In this document: piece by piece, positions 37,858 to 48,445 of the stretch
How positions within the stretch are numbered: the first letter of the stretch is position 1
How the letters are laid out: every line of letters begins with the position of its first letter
NCBI GenBank assembly: GCA_949361645.1
Contig: OX442415.1
Location: 18,813,269-18,877,268, forward strand
Source: Spongilla lacustris
Lineage: Eukaryota; Porifera; Demospongiae; Spongillida; Spongillidae
Length of the DNA stretch: 64,000 nucleotides
Reading direction: 5' to 3'
Position numbers and translations under genes: made by a program
Notes under the pieces: model-generated
What the model saw: the letters and a program-made list of their open reading frames with translations, nothing else
Told to the model about the DNA's origin: nothing
The model's database searches: none

Positions 37858-38578
37858 GTATAAAATATAATACATCGTGATGATGGTTACTAGTTACCGC
37901 CGGCCATATGTAAACAATATAGATATAGAAGATCTGCATGACGTGTTGTTATAATTAGGGTTAGTTCTTAACATCAAAACTATTATCTAAGTTGCAACAC
38001 TCGTTCATTTTAGTCCGGCCGGCTTTGTAAGTAGTCTATAGCTATATGGCGAAAATGCATATAGATCTACATCAATATTAGTTAGGAACATGATATGACG
38101 AGCCTTGTGGCCGTGGAAAATCACTGACAAGTAATTTTTTTTAATCAGTTTTCTTTTATTTGCATACAGTACAGGTATGCCCGCGCAATACAATCACCGA
38201 ACTACATTTTCTCCGGCCAATATAGTTCAGTTGCTTTATCATAAAACACATCTCACACCTGTTGGCGAGTCTAGACCGTCACGCCCATCGTGTATTGTTT
38301 AGTTATGTAACTTATGTCTATGCATACATATACAAGTTGCTATAAATATGTACCACGTGAGCAGATGATACCGCCTTCTTATATCCGTTCCCTTGTTTAC
38401 TCGTACCCAGGCGATGTATAGTGATGTAAGACGTGCATGACGTCATGTGCAAATGCTAACTTACTGTCTGCTAAGTGTACGTGCAGGTATTTATACATGT
38501 ATAACATCCAACCCACAAATGTAGGCGGGGCCTGCGGATGCATATATATTATAATTATAATTATAATTATAATTATAG

Positions 38579-39604
38579 TTATAATCGAGGGGGGGGCAAA
38601 AAAAAAAGTTATAGACACCATCCCAAAAATTCTTAAAATCAAGGGCCAGGTCAAACCCCCCCCCCCCCCCCCCCTCCGCCTTCGAACACGCCCATTTTCC
38701 GGGCACGCCCCTTAAAATCATTACGTAATTGACAATTGACCACACCTACAATGAAGATAATATTACAAATTGCAAGCAGGCTTCGTTGCAGATTGCTGTT
38801 GTAGATGTTGTCACTTCGTCGCTTGAAGCTGGAGATGCTGTTTCACTTGTACCTTAGAATATCGCGATACTCAGTCTCTCGTGCCATGACGTAATGTACG
38901 GGCTGTAGGCCTTTCGAATATTACATCCCTGCCCATCAATTAAGGTTTGCGGTATTATTCCAACAAGATTTTGAAGAACGGCACGCATTATCGTTCATGA
39001 CTCGGTAAAGTACTCGTTTAAACAATAGCAGTTGCCGGGGGCTTCCTCGCGTGAGGTGTGATCTAATAGTGACGTGAGCTCATGCATTTTTACTTAGTAC
39101 CGGGTTTATCCGTGTCTTATTAGCGTTAGTATAGTCCTTATCTTTACATTGCTTTGCGACGCTTCGATTGTTGCACTACAGTACTGGGTAGTGAATTGAT
39201 GTCATCGCTTATACGAAGGCAACGCCCACGAGTCGCGTCACAGTCACGTGATAATATGCTTTCCACGACAAAATAGCTTACAATCGCACTAGATAGGCAG
39301 TTAAGTCCTATCTTTGCACGAATTGGACACCCATGAACCTACAAACAATGTGATTCCATCATTATGTTACTGTAGTGCGAGCTAAAGTGCAAAAAAAAAA
39401 AATTAAGAAAAGTGATGAATTTTTTTCTAAAAAATTTTTTTGGCCAAGACCCCCCCTCCCCCCCTCTAACTTTCATACCTCATAACTTTTTTTCCTAGAC
39501 CCCCCTGAAAAAAAGAATAGCATATTCGTGATGCTCTCAATGAGCTCTACAAAGTTGGGGGATGGTGTCTTCCACTTTGTTTTTTGCCCCCCCCTCGGTT
39601 ATAA
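38579..39604. mobile_element. 1.0-kb element with G-rich inverted ends
   Basis: The left end TTATAATCGAGGGGGGGGCA, followed by AAAAAAAAAAGTTATAGACACCATCCC, is mirrored at the right end (GGGATGGTGTCTTCCACTTT, then GTTTTTTGCCCCCCCCTCGG and TTATAA). Both ends lie in ATAATTATA-rich DNA, so a target duplication cannot be separated from the microsatellite. A run of 19 C lies at 38656-38674. No transposase frame; non-autonomous. Confidence 0.65.
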
Positions 39605-39997
39605 TTATATATATGGACGGCAAATTATAGCATGCGTTCACTTGTATTCAGTAACGTGCCATAATGTGCTTGATAATATTCTGCATGCGGCCTAATAGCT
39701 CACGTAATCAATGCCATGCCAGCGCCTTAATTGCATTGTATTACATTTCCCAGGAATCCTATCTATAGGGACGCAGAGATAATAGAAAATATGGGCCACG
39801 ACATCCAATTGCAAAATGCTTCTGGGTCATATCGTCAAATCAACTAGATGTGCATGTATTGTTTATATAGACCAGTTACTAGTACGTACGTAGCTCTAGC
39901 TATAGTGTGGCGCATTCGCTATATCAGTTGTAATGATTATCTGGCGCATTTAATGTATAGTATATTAAATTAGAATTTTATTTTTTCATTTTCGTAG

Positions 39998-40082
39998 TAG
40001 GCAGGATTTGCAGCATGTATGGAACATCAAGTTTAGAGACTTAGGATATGTAGTTGCGTGCATTTGTGAAACTGAAATTTGA
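39998..40082 (+). CDS. Candidate last exon of the C2-domain gene
   Basis: A strong T-rich acceptor (TTTTTTCATTTTCGTAG) ends at 39997. The following sequence completes the part codon of the 37857 donor and stays open for 27 codons, to TGA at 40080-40082. It reads SRQDLQHVWNIKF, then RDLGYVVACICETEI. The intron would be 2.1 kb and contain the inverted-repeat element at 38579-39604. No family match supports it, and no polyadenylation signal is seen nearby. Confidence 0.3.
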
Positions 40083-40119
40083 CATTGTTGTTATTACGAT
40101 GTTATTTGCATGCATGCTT

Positions 40120-40260
40120 TACAGTGTCACGCAAAAATTGGTCCGCGGGCAAAAAGTGGTCCGGGCGGACCCCTTTTCGCTGCCAAAATTGGTCCGACCC
40201 CGAACCACTTTTGGTTGCCAAATTTGGTCCGGGTTGCCAAAAGTGGTCCGGGTTTTATAA
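40120..40260. repeat. GGTCCG tandem/inverted repeat cluster
   Basis: TGCCAAAATTGGTCCG / GGCAAAAAGTGGTCCGGG units recur about every 30 bp in both orientations, giving a potential hairpin. Overlapping 68-70-residue frames here are repeat shadows. Confidence 0.6.
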
Positions 40261-40636
40261 ACTTGAATCAAACCAGTCCTTGCACTGTTAAATTCGTATA
40301 TATGGTGTGTTATTGAGAGTTACGGAACTTTCATATAGAATTTGTGCCGTATCATGAATCGAGAGTTACGGCAGTAACTCTCATATAGGATTTGTGCCGT
40401 ATCATGCCGTAACTCTCATATAGGATTTGTGCCGTATCATGAAATAACTCACGAACCGAGAAACGGATAGTGTAGTTCTTTATTGCTATCGATCCACAAT
40501 GGAAAGACGATCATTTTCATGTTTTTTTCAAGTTGCTAGACCGTTTACTTTAAGAGAACAAAAAAGCTCGTAGTTCTCGTTCCCAGACCGTAATTTGTCC
40601 ATAGTCGTCGTCGTCGTCGTCTTTATGGGTGAATAC

Positions 40637-41403
40637 TAGTCTCGTACCCAGACCCTGATTACCACAGCTGCGGATGGATTACATCACCGCTACGTGGTAG
40701 AGGGTCTGGTCAAATGCCTAACCAAAGTCGTTCTGAGTCCGCCAGATTTTAGGCGTACAATCAGAATGCAGAGCACCCGTGACGTCACATATACGAGTGC
40801 TATATGTTAATAAGTCACATGGTTAAGTAATTGTTAGGGCGGTACTGTAGCTGTGTAACAGTGTTTCTCGCTTTAAACAAATGTCCTATAAGTTTGTGGC
40901 AAGCTAAACGAAGGACAGGAGAGTGAGCTTTTAAAGGCGGAGCTTCGCCGCCATACCAAAACTGTCTAAACGCAAAAAGCTACAAACCCAACGCGGCAGT
41001 GAGAGAAACAGCTAGCGCTGGCAGCACGGGAGAAGCGTAACGGGCATGACTTTCCAATTCCCTTAAGTCCAGCGCGTGCTCTTCAACAAACAGTTTGTAG
41101 CTTAGTATGGGGGCGTAGATAGCTCAGCCTTTTTACTCACTCTTCGGATACTCGTGTGGTACGTTTCTCTTGTCACACAACCTGATAGGGCCTTTGTTAA
41201 AGCGAAATACTCAGTGCCTTGTCTCTACCGGTTAGTTAACCATGTAATTTATTAACATATTGCACTACCTATATGACGTCACGGGTGCTCTGTATTTGCG
41301 TCCGTAGAACGACTTTTGTTAGGCATTTGACCAGACCCTCTACCACGTAGCGGTGATGTAATCCATCCGCAGCTGTGGTAATCAGGGTCTGGGTACGAGA
41401 CTA
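40637..41403. mobile_element. 767-bp inverted-repeat element, 9-bp target duplication
   Basis: The ends are TAGTCTCGTACCCAGACC and its exact complement GGTCTGGGTACGAGACTA. The inverted repeat continues inward for nearly 100 bp (CTGATTACCACAGCTGCGGA, ATTACATCACCGCTACGTGG, AGAGGGTCTGGTCAAATGCC), with a few mismatches. GGTGAATAC flanks both sides (40628-40636 and 41404-41412). The homologous site in copy B (about 45225-45242) lacks the insert and reads GGTGAGTATAACTCGAG, which shows the empty state. A 9-bp duplication with long terminal repeats suggests the Mutator superfamily; Merlin (8-9 bp) is the alternative. No ORF; non-autonomous. Confidence 0.9.
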
Positions 41404-41570
41404 GGTGAATACAACTCGAGATAGGAAAGGTTTTAAAGAGCGCCAGTTACACCAAAAATCGTAGAATTTTCTGACAATACATCTTCAGGTATCAGATATA
41501 TAAATAAAGCATGTAACCGATATACGTAATTTTGCAGCTGTTCTCGCGCGCCAAGATATACGTACGTAAT

Positions 41571-41958
41571 ATAGACCCCTTTCATATGACGTCAAAAATC
41601 ACATGAAATAATAATTGAATGAAATTCATTTGAGGTTAATTCAATTCATATTCAATGCTGTCCGCCATCTTGGTGCTCAAGTTACTTTAGAACGGTAAGG
41701 GCAATTTACAGTTTTTTATTATTATTTATGCCTGTTTTGGGTCTCGTAATACTTTTATATTCTTACCATGGAATGATGTCAGTGCCCACTGTAAAAAAAT
41801 AAAACCAAACCCATAATCACTTACTGTGAACGTACAGTAATAACCAAAAGCTTTGTTTTGCCCATACCGTCCTATAGTAACTTGTGCACCAAGATGGCGG
41901 ACAACAAATAATTTTAATTTCAATGAATGTCTTTGCTCACGCGATGAAAAGGGTCTAT
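41571..41958. mobile_element. 388-bp inverted-repeat element, ATAGACCC ends
   Basis: It begins ATAGACCCCTTTCATATGAC and ends GATGAAAAGGGTCTAT. A second inverted pair lies inside: GTCCGCCATCTTGGTGCTCA..AGTTACT at 41660 and AGTAACTTGTGCACCAAGAT plus GGCGGAC at 41876. It interrupts copy A of the dispersed element. It shares terminal ATAGACCC with the short element at 50530-50691. Confidence 0.75.
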
Positions 41959-42199
41959 AGAGAGTTAGCTATATTAAAACCGTTTCCATGACAATGCTTC
42001 AGAATTGTAGATTGTGTATGATTGGCATGAAACAGGTGTGAGTTTCATTTGCGTTTTTAGTTTTGCTCACCACCTTTAGGTCGCGAAGCTGTTAAAATGC
42101 CTTTACTAAACTGGCTTTGCGGCTACGAAAGAGGAAAGCTAAGCGACGAGAGGAATACAAATCGAGACTATGAGTTAGAGTCCTCCCGAGTTCGGTACG

Positions 42200-42382
42200 A
42201 TGCTGCATGATGCTGAACAAAGGCTGGCGTCTGCTCGTGACATGTACAAAGCAAATCTGGAGTCGAACCGAGCTTCTAAGAGGTGGCAACAGGAAAAGAA
42301 TTCTATTGCGGTGCGAGCTTCTAAGATGCGACGTTATGAACTGAACTCAGAGGGAAAGCTTGGCGCGCGAGTTTCGAACTAA
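42200..42382 (+). pseudogene. Basic ORF fragment of dispersed element, copy A
   Basis: Sixty codons: AEQRLASARDMYKANLES, NRASKRWQQEKN, IAVRASKMRRYELN, stop. Short basic blocks with N-x-x-x-R-A-S-K-R spacing repeat. The paralogous frame in copy B is longer, so this one is truncated. Function unknown; probably encoded by the repeat itself. Confidence 0.5.
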
Positions 42383-42549
42383 TGGAACAGCTGCAAATGT
42401 AACATAGCTGTACACATTGTATTGCTAGGCAATAAACATGGGAATTACAAGGGCTGGATTTTATCGTACGATCGTATTTACTTCTACATTGTATACTACA
42501 TGTACACCTATATACTAGTAGTAGGAGTCACTTATTAAAAAAAATGAAT

Positions 42550-42836
42550 GAAACAAGATATTAAAACATTCTCTCTGAGAATGGTAGTGGTATATAGGAT
42601 TTGAAGGCAATGGTGGTGTAAAAAGGAAGGGAACAAGAGATTCAGTGGAGATACAATAATTATTCCTATATTTAGCACTGTGTAGAACGTCATTACAACT
42701 ATGTTGCAGGAATAATTATTGTATCTCCACTGAATCCCTTGTTCCCTTCCTTTTTACACCACCATTGCCTTCAAAAGTTCAAATCCTATATACCACTAAC
42801 TTTGTCAGAGAGAAAGTTTTTTATATCTTGTATCAT
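42550..42836. mobile_element. Palindromic MITE of about 287 bp
   Basis: Long inverted arms: TAGTGGTATATAGGATTTGA, AGGCAATGGTGGTGTAAAAA, GGAAGGGAACAAGAGATTCA and GTGGAGATACAATAATTATT on the left are mirrored from 42709 to about 42836. About 40 bp of unpaired centre separate them. The outermost pairing (ACAAGATATTAAAAC with its complement) is weaker. Same family as the intronic element at 11661-11802. Confidence 0.85.
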
Positions 42837-43176
42837 AAACGTGACCCGCGGTATAACTCACGAACGGAGAACGTTTAGATACCTGCAATTGACCAATCAG
42901 ATTGCGCGAATCACTTCCGCTATTGTCTAAATATAGGTTAGACACTGAAACCGTTCGCGAGGGATCTGCGTGATTTAGAATCCCCGAGGGCCCTGGGCTG
43001 TAGCGTCCCGAGCGGTAGCTACTAAGGGCCCGAGGGGATTCTAAATCACGTGGATCCTGAAGGTGACAGCTAGTGTCTAACCAATTTAGACAATAGCAAC
43101 GCGTACGTAGCAACCAATAAATTATTACTCAATGCAGCAATTAGATACGTACATAGCAACCGCTTGAAGGTATACA

Positions 43177-43668
43177 ATGGAAATCCTTGGTGCCGATTTT
43201 TTTGACTGGTTATGCGATGGTTCCGATGTGAATGAAGCTTTTAAATTGGATGAAGTTGCCGATTTGAACTTGCCGTCAGATTTAATTTGCCTAACACAAG
43301 TGGACAGCACACCAGAAATAAGCTCGCGTGTGCAACGCTGCGGGAAATCAGTGGGTTTAAAACCAATCATTCATTGAGAGCCACTGCTGCTACCCGCTTG
43401 TACCAGTCAGGAGTTAACGAGCATGCAGTTGGTTATGGAACGAACGGGGCATCGCAGTATCGACGGTATTCGCTCCTATATAAGAGCCGCTGATTTTCAG
43501 CGTGAGAATATCTCAGATATTTTGAATTGCAATGCATCAAAACGAGTGGGTACCGTGTCCATGCCTTTGCCGATGGTATCAAAACATATGCATGCTGGCA
43601 TAGAGTCTCCAAATGCAATGAAGAACGTCGTACCTGGAACGTATAATTCCACTCTTGTGCAAACGTAA
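43177..43668 (+). pseudogene. Crypton-like tyrosine recombinase remnant
   Basis: The catalytic C-terminus is plain: FKTNHSLRATAATRLYQSG, VNE, then in the next frame QLVMERTGHRSIDGIRSYIR. The HSLR (box H-x-x-R), GHR and SY residues correspond to the catalytic His-Arg, His and nucleophile Tyr of the DUF3504/Crypton-type recombinases found in animal genomes. A 4-base insertion (CATG) after VNE breaks the frame. Upstream, an acidic stretch starting MEILGADFFDWLCDGSDVNE runs in the other frame and joins with only about 30 residues between, so most of the domain, including the first catalytic Arg, is missing. A deleted, dead copy. Confidence 0.72.
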
Positions 43669-43910
43669 CTTTTAATATACAGTATGGACCAACATGTACT
43701 AGTAATGCTCAGAGTATCAATGAGCACTGAGCTATAGTGTGTAGGTGATGAAAACTGATACAATGCGTTAATACAAAATTTAAACAACTGGTTAAACATG
43801 AAATGTATCAATAGAACACTTCGATATATCATGCACGCAACTCATGTTATTTAATACTTAAAAAGAAGTATTCAAAAATTTAAAAAAGTGCCAGCGGGAG
43901 GGATTCTAAG

Positions 43911-43966
43911 TGCCAGTGGGGGGGATTCTAAGTGCCCAGGGCACTTAGAATCCCCCCCACTGGCAC
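43911..43966. repeat. 56-bp near-perfect hairpin
   Basis: GTGCCAGTGGGGGGATTCTA then AGTGCCC is followed at once by its complement GGGCACTTAGAATCCCCCCC then ACTGGCAC. The arms differ by one G in the G run, and one A sits at the centre. Confidence 0.85.
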
Positions 43967-44095
43967 CTAGAGTCCCTCTCGAGGTTTCTAGATACCTGCA
44001 ATTGACCAATCAGATTGCGCGAATCACTTCCGCTATTGTCTAAATGTTTGGTATCGAGAGTTACGGCAGTAACTCTCATCATAGATAATAGAATA

Positions 44096-45000
44096 AAGGG
44101 ATTGGAAACGGTATATACATTTACGTGACGTGACGTCACGTTCCGTCGCATTGAATCTTGTAGTGGGCGTGTGAGCTATTGAGCATCCTTACTTTAAGAG
44201 CTTCTTTAGTGTTGTTAAACTTTTTACTGTATGAGAGCAACCTTTCTGACACCCAAAAAGCATATAGCTATTCTTTTACAGACGTCTCAGCTGAGGCAGA
44301 CAGCGATCGTAGCTGCAACCTGATCGGGTAGTGGTTGTGTGATTTTCCTGGACACTAGCAACATTGTAAATCCATTTTATGAGTTCACATATAGAGTACG
44401 TAGTAGGTAGTGTGGCGTTGTAATGTTTAGGAGTCTCTATGAAGAGGTTTGACGTCGTAAATAGGGAATTTGTCCGCTTATGATGTCCAAAAAGCGTACC
44501 TTTTGTGTAATTTTCCCAGAAAAGTGGTTTAGATTCTAGAGTATTTGAGTGCATAGATTGAATCAGACATACATATAGAGTGGCGTGATCAATATCTCTT
44601 GTATGTTGTGTATGTGTTACAGTAGCAAATGCCTAGCAAGCTTCGTTGGGTCGATCGCGCAAGAATAGGAAGAGAAATTCCAACAACAACAAAATCAATG
44701 GGGAATCGTTCAAAGAAAGTGTTTTAAAGAGCATAAAGCTTGTATCTACTTTCTCTGCAAAGCTTTCGTGCGCGCTTGTTCTAGCTAGCCATCACGGTGG
44801 TCATTGGCACTTGGGTCAAGTACATGTATGACATTGGCTGTTTTTTTAGACAGCTTAGAGTGTCTAACTCCTCTCTCGTCATCAAAATAGCGCTTCAAAG
44901 GATCGTCTATAGCAGACAATCAACGCTGCCTTAGGAACACAAATTTACGGAATTACGAAATGCGGATGAATCCCGTAATCCTTACCGTTTCCAATCCCTT
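44096..45000. mobile_element. 905-bp element with AAGGGATTGG ends
   Basis: The left end AAGGGATTGGAAACGGTA and right end TACCGTTTCCAATCCCTT are perfect inverted repeats, each flanked by TA. The element interrupts the GAGTTACGGCAGTAACTCTC..ATATAGGATTTGTGCCGTA sequence of dispersed copy B. A 61-codon frame at 44646-44831 has a basic start (RKNRKRNSNNNK) but no recognisable family. Likely a TA-targeting, non-autonomous element. Confidence 0.6.
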
Positions 45001-45004
45001 TATT

Positions 45005-46551
45005 CATGCTCTCATATAGGATTTGTGCCGTATCATGAAATCATTAAAAAACCGCTTCGCGCGTATAACTAACGAACCGAGTAACGGATAGTGTAGCTGT
45101 TTATTGCTATTGATCCACAGTAGAAATTCGATCATTTTCATGTTTTGTTCGAGTCGCCAGACCGTTTACTTTAAGAGAACAACAAAGGTCGTAGTTCTCG
45201 TTCCCAGACCGTAATTTGTCTTTATGGGTGAGTATAACTCGAGATAGGAAAGGTTTTAAAGAGCGCCATTTACACCAAAAATCGTAGAAAAATCCTACCG
45301 ACTGCCCCTTGATGTCAGATATACATGTTTGGTATGAAGCAATAATTACGTCCGAGTACACAAGCGTTCCCATGACAATACCCATACGTATAATTAGACA
45401 TTTATGGTACCATAACCTTTAACTTGACAAAATGCCTTCACGGGAACGAAAGAGGAGAAAAAAAGTGACAAGAGGAATGCGTCCTAAATCGAGACTATGA
45501 GTGAGAGTCCTCCCAAGTTCGGTACGATGCTGATGCTGAACAAAGGCGGGCGTCTGCTCGTGACATGTACAGAGCAAATCTGGAGTCGAACCGAGCTTAT
45601 AAGAGGCGGCGACATGAACAGAATTCTGACAAGATTCGAGCTTCTAAGAGGCTAAAGATTCAGGCGAATCGAGAAACCAATCGGGCTTCACAAAGGAGTC
45701 TATATTGGAGAAACCTTCTGCTGCGCGTACAGCGAAAAGGGCGCAATTCCAGAAGCGTAAGCGTGAGGCGGAGACAGCACGCTACAACGGAAATACAACT
45801 ACCGCCAAAAGGTGAGTTGTGCATGGAATATTATGGTTTGGCGCGCTTCTTTTAGTCTAGAGCAGCTGGAAAAGTGCTTTACACATTGTGTTGCTAGGTG
45901 ATGACGTACAGCTGGATTTTGTCATGCTGCATAATGGGTGTTGCTACACAGTATTTATATTATTGATATAAGATGCACTATTTCTGTTACAGTATGCTTT
46001 GCAATACAGTTCAAGCCACTTTTAATGTCACCCCTAGTATAGTACACACAAATAATGCATGACATGGGGTCGACATTATTATGTGGCTTCTACATGTATT
46101 ATCAGTGTTAAAGTTAGTAAATTTCAGTATTGACTGCATGCTTCCATCTCCTTAAATCATTTTAGCTATTTCCTGTATGAACCCAATGATAGTGTTCTAA
46201 TGGAGTATAAAGGTGACCTTGAAAAGGCTATTCTAAGCAATAGGACATTGCTAGATGAGTTAAATGATGCCTTTTGCCAGACCCATCCGCACAAAAGGTT
46301 ACCACTATATCTGCACATGCTGCTGTTAGCAAAGTAACTGCAGATGCTAAGGCACTGAACATTCGAAGAACAAAAGCAGGGGGATTGTTAAAAGATGTTC
46401 GTGCTATTAATGCAATAAAATTATCAGAAAATGATATTTTAGCTGGGGTAAGGCATCATAGTGCTGCCTCAGAACCCTATTTCTATGATACCTCTTACAA
46501 TCACACAAAACAGCATGGGCCTATGATTGTCCAAGCAGATTCACTTGCCTA
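45005..46551 (+). pseudogene. Dispersed element, copy B, with split basic ORF
   Basis: After the shared 5' region, a frame from about 45545 reads ARDMYRANLESNRAYKR, RRHEQNSDKIRASKR, LKIQANRETNRAS. It shifts frame once (LEKPSAARTAKRAQ, QKRKREAETARY) and reaches AAAAGGTGAG, a good donor at 45812. After TTTTAG at 46165 it continues YFLYEPNDSVLMEYKGDLEK and LLDELNDAFC. After another frame change come KALNIRRTKAGGLLKDVR and HHSAASEPYFYDTSY, with a stop near 46551. The protein is a lysine/arginine-rich repeat followed by a compact domain. Family not recognised. Two related copies within 5 kb and decay make a repeat-borne gene more likely than a host gene. Confidence 0.5.
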
Positions 46552-47023
46552 AAATAGGCGACAATGAGTGAGATTGAGCCTCATGATACCCTCCACCTTG
46601 AGTGGATAATACATATATGTCTGAGGCATATATGGGGGACCTATCCTCAATGGCAATTGAATAAAATCACAACGAAGGTAACCCCAGGAGTTTATAAGTT
46701 TGATGTTTGCTTCCATATATCCACAAAACATGATGTTGCTAGGCCTAGGCAGTGACATGTTCAGTGTTGCTACAGCTGGACATCAGTATGCATAGCATTT
46801 TGGTGGGTACTTCTGGTACAGGCTGGTATAAATGGCTGATCCTTTTCTCTCTACCACTAATGGCCCCTCACCCAAACAAGTGTTAATCACATTTCTGAGT
46901 TACATAAATGTACATATAAGTACAGGTTCTGATGAATGAGCATTTATCTAAGTGGTCTCGGCCCCAAACCCAGTTACCAGCAGCGGATGAACGGCTGTGC
47001 AGTCTACGCTCAGTGTTACTGTA
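46552..47023. other. Downstream flank of dispersed copy B
   Basis: An open plus-strand frame at 46564-46755 (SEIEPHDTLHLEWIIHICLR, HIWGTYPQWQL) follows the copy B ORF by a few bases and could be a further decayed part of it. Nothing else recognised. Confidence 0.35.
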
Positions 47024-47371
47024 CAGTGCCGGCTCGGAACTGTAGAAAGTAACACCTCGGAACTGTAGACTTTTACAGCGATTCATTGTTTATTTAGGCG
47101 TCCCATAATTCGATAACGTGGTCAGAGTGGCAATTGATTATGCTTACCTAAGTCAACAGTCCAGCCCAGCTTTTACATAATATTATGTAACTTTTCTAGC
47201 AGTCACGCGCACTTCCCTATGTGCTTGTGCGTAGTCAGGCTGATGCTTCTGAGTTTACAACACGAATACTTGCGCGCACACGCACAAACACAGTTAAGAC
47301 CAATACATGTGTGCTATGTAGCATGATACCTAGCTAACCTGCAAAGTGTCATACACACAAAGTTGATAGTG

Positions 47372-48445
47372 CCGGATTAACCGTTTAATGGGCCTGGCGC
47401 AGGGTAAATCTTGTGGGCCCCTGCATGCAGCCCTGCCTAGTATAAATGCAAGCGGGGGGGACCCCTCCATCCTCGCTCGAGGGTGCATTTTCCGGGTTTG
47501 AACATAACTCCTTCCGATATAATTCGTTTTCTACCATGCGTAGCTGGTTTGTTTCGTACACAGCGTACACATGCATGTAATCATTTCTAATCTTTTTAAT
47601 GAAGATACACATGCACTTATGAATCAACTGATAAATGTACTAAATTTTAGTACAATATAGCAGGGACGGATCCAGGATTTCGGGGCGAGGGTGGGGGTGA
47701 AGGATACCTGGATACGCCTCCCCCCGGGCCCAGCACGGATGTCCGGATATGGGCCATGGGGGTCTGGGGCGGAGCCCCAGCCGCTTTGCAACTTTTGCAC
47801 TTCTAAAGTCACAAAAAAAAACATAGTTATCATAGGAAAAAAAACGCGTGGAATCATTTTGGAATCATTACGTGATATCACATACAGATGAATTTTAATG
47901 TTCAATCACACAGTGATTTTACAGAGGATTTTAAAAAATCCTTTATAAAATCAAAACGGCCTGATTCGACACATTTCCCCCTGTACTAAGTAACATGCTA
48001 AAAATAGATACAATACGACAAGAAGTACTTGCTTCCCCCGATCCACCCGTCCAAGAATGCTACAGTTTCATTTCGATCTAATCAAAGCTATAAGACTTCA
48101 AGAATATCTTAAGTATCTTCCGTAATTGATGGATTCAGAAAAGTCTTTATAAGCTTCAATTCTGAAAAGCTCCGTTCTGCAGCTGGTGCAACTCAGCAAG
48201 CTGTTTATAAAATGCGCACCGTACATACTGTGGCGAGGTGGTCCATTTTTATATGGGTGTTCCATTGGGCCGATTCGCCTTTAACACACGCGCATGTGCA
48301 AGCCGCTGCTTTACTAGTTGCACTTATTAACCAATTAAATTAATCCATTGTGGGCGTGTACACATGTGGATTAATGGGCCCCTATCGTCGGTGGGCCTGG
48401 CGCTTTTGCGCCACCTGCGCCCCGGTTAACCTGGCGCTGCTACAG
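47372..48445 (-). mobile_element. Nested hAT-like insertion
   Basis: It lies inside the left arm of the palindromic element. The left end AGTGCCGGATTAACCGTTTA and right end (minus strand) AGCAGCGCCAGGTTAACCGG show the GGATTAACC / GGTTAACC form I know from hAT ends, with GGGCCTGGCGC following in both. A second hAT-type start, CAGGGACGGATCCAGGATTT, at about 47662 suggests a further nested piece. The decayed transposase fragment at 48065-48205 belongs here. Exact target duplication not resolved. Confidence 0.6.
48065..48205 (-). pseudogene. hAT transposase C-terminal fragment
   Basis: The minus-strand frame reads VAPAAERSFSELKLIKTFLN, then PSITEDT, stop, DILEVL. The A-A/x-E-R-x-FS-x-LK-x-IK-T-x-L string is the hAT family dimerisation domain typical of animal zf-BED/DUF4371-type hAT proteins. 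At least three in-frame stops show it is dead. Confidence 0.78.

Larger units (their letters stand above)
40315..42420 (+). repeat. Dispersed element, copy A, with basic ORF fragment
   Basis: It starts with repeats of GAGTTACGGCAGTAACTC and CATATAGGATTTGTGCCGTA (three times). It then runs ACGAACCGAGAAACGGATAG, CCGTTTACTTTAAGAGAACA, GTTCTCGTTCCCAGACCGTA and ACTCGAGATAGGAAAGGTTT, to an ORF fragment at 42200-42382. The same order occurs in copy B (45005-46551). Copy A is split by two younger insertions, 40637-41403 and 41571-41958. The ORF reads ARDMYKANLESNRASKR, matching ARDMYRANLESNRAYKR in copy B. Confidence 0.75.
42877..44043. repeat. Direct repeats flanking the recombinase remnant
   Basis: A 55-bp block (AGATACCTGCAATTGACCAA, TCAGATTGCGCGAATCACTT, CCGCTATTGTCTAAAT) occurs at about 42877-42931 and again at 43988-44043, in the same orientation. 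The tyrosine-recombinase remnant lies between them. An inverted pair GATTTAGAATCCCC.GAGGGCCC / GGGCCC.GAGGGGATTCTAAATC also lies at 42971-43048. The direct repeats could be ends of the enclosing element or dispersed copies. Confidence 0.55.

Noticed and set aside
42805..43113. 102-codon minus-strand frame
   Set aside because: Runs through inverted and direct repeats; a similar piece recurs antisense at 43945-44151 as part of the same repeat.
47691..47905. Open frames on both strands within the nested insertion
   Set aside because: They cover hAT-type terminal sequence and show no transposase motif; only the 48065-48205 fragment is recognisable.
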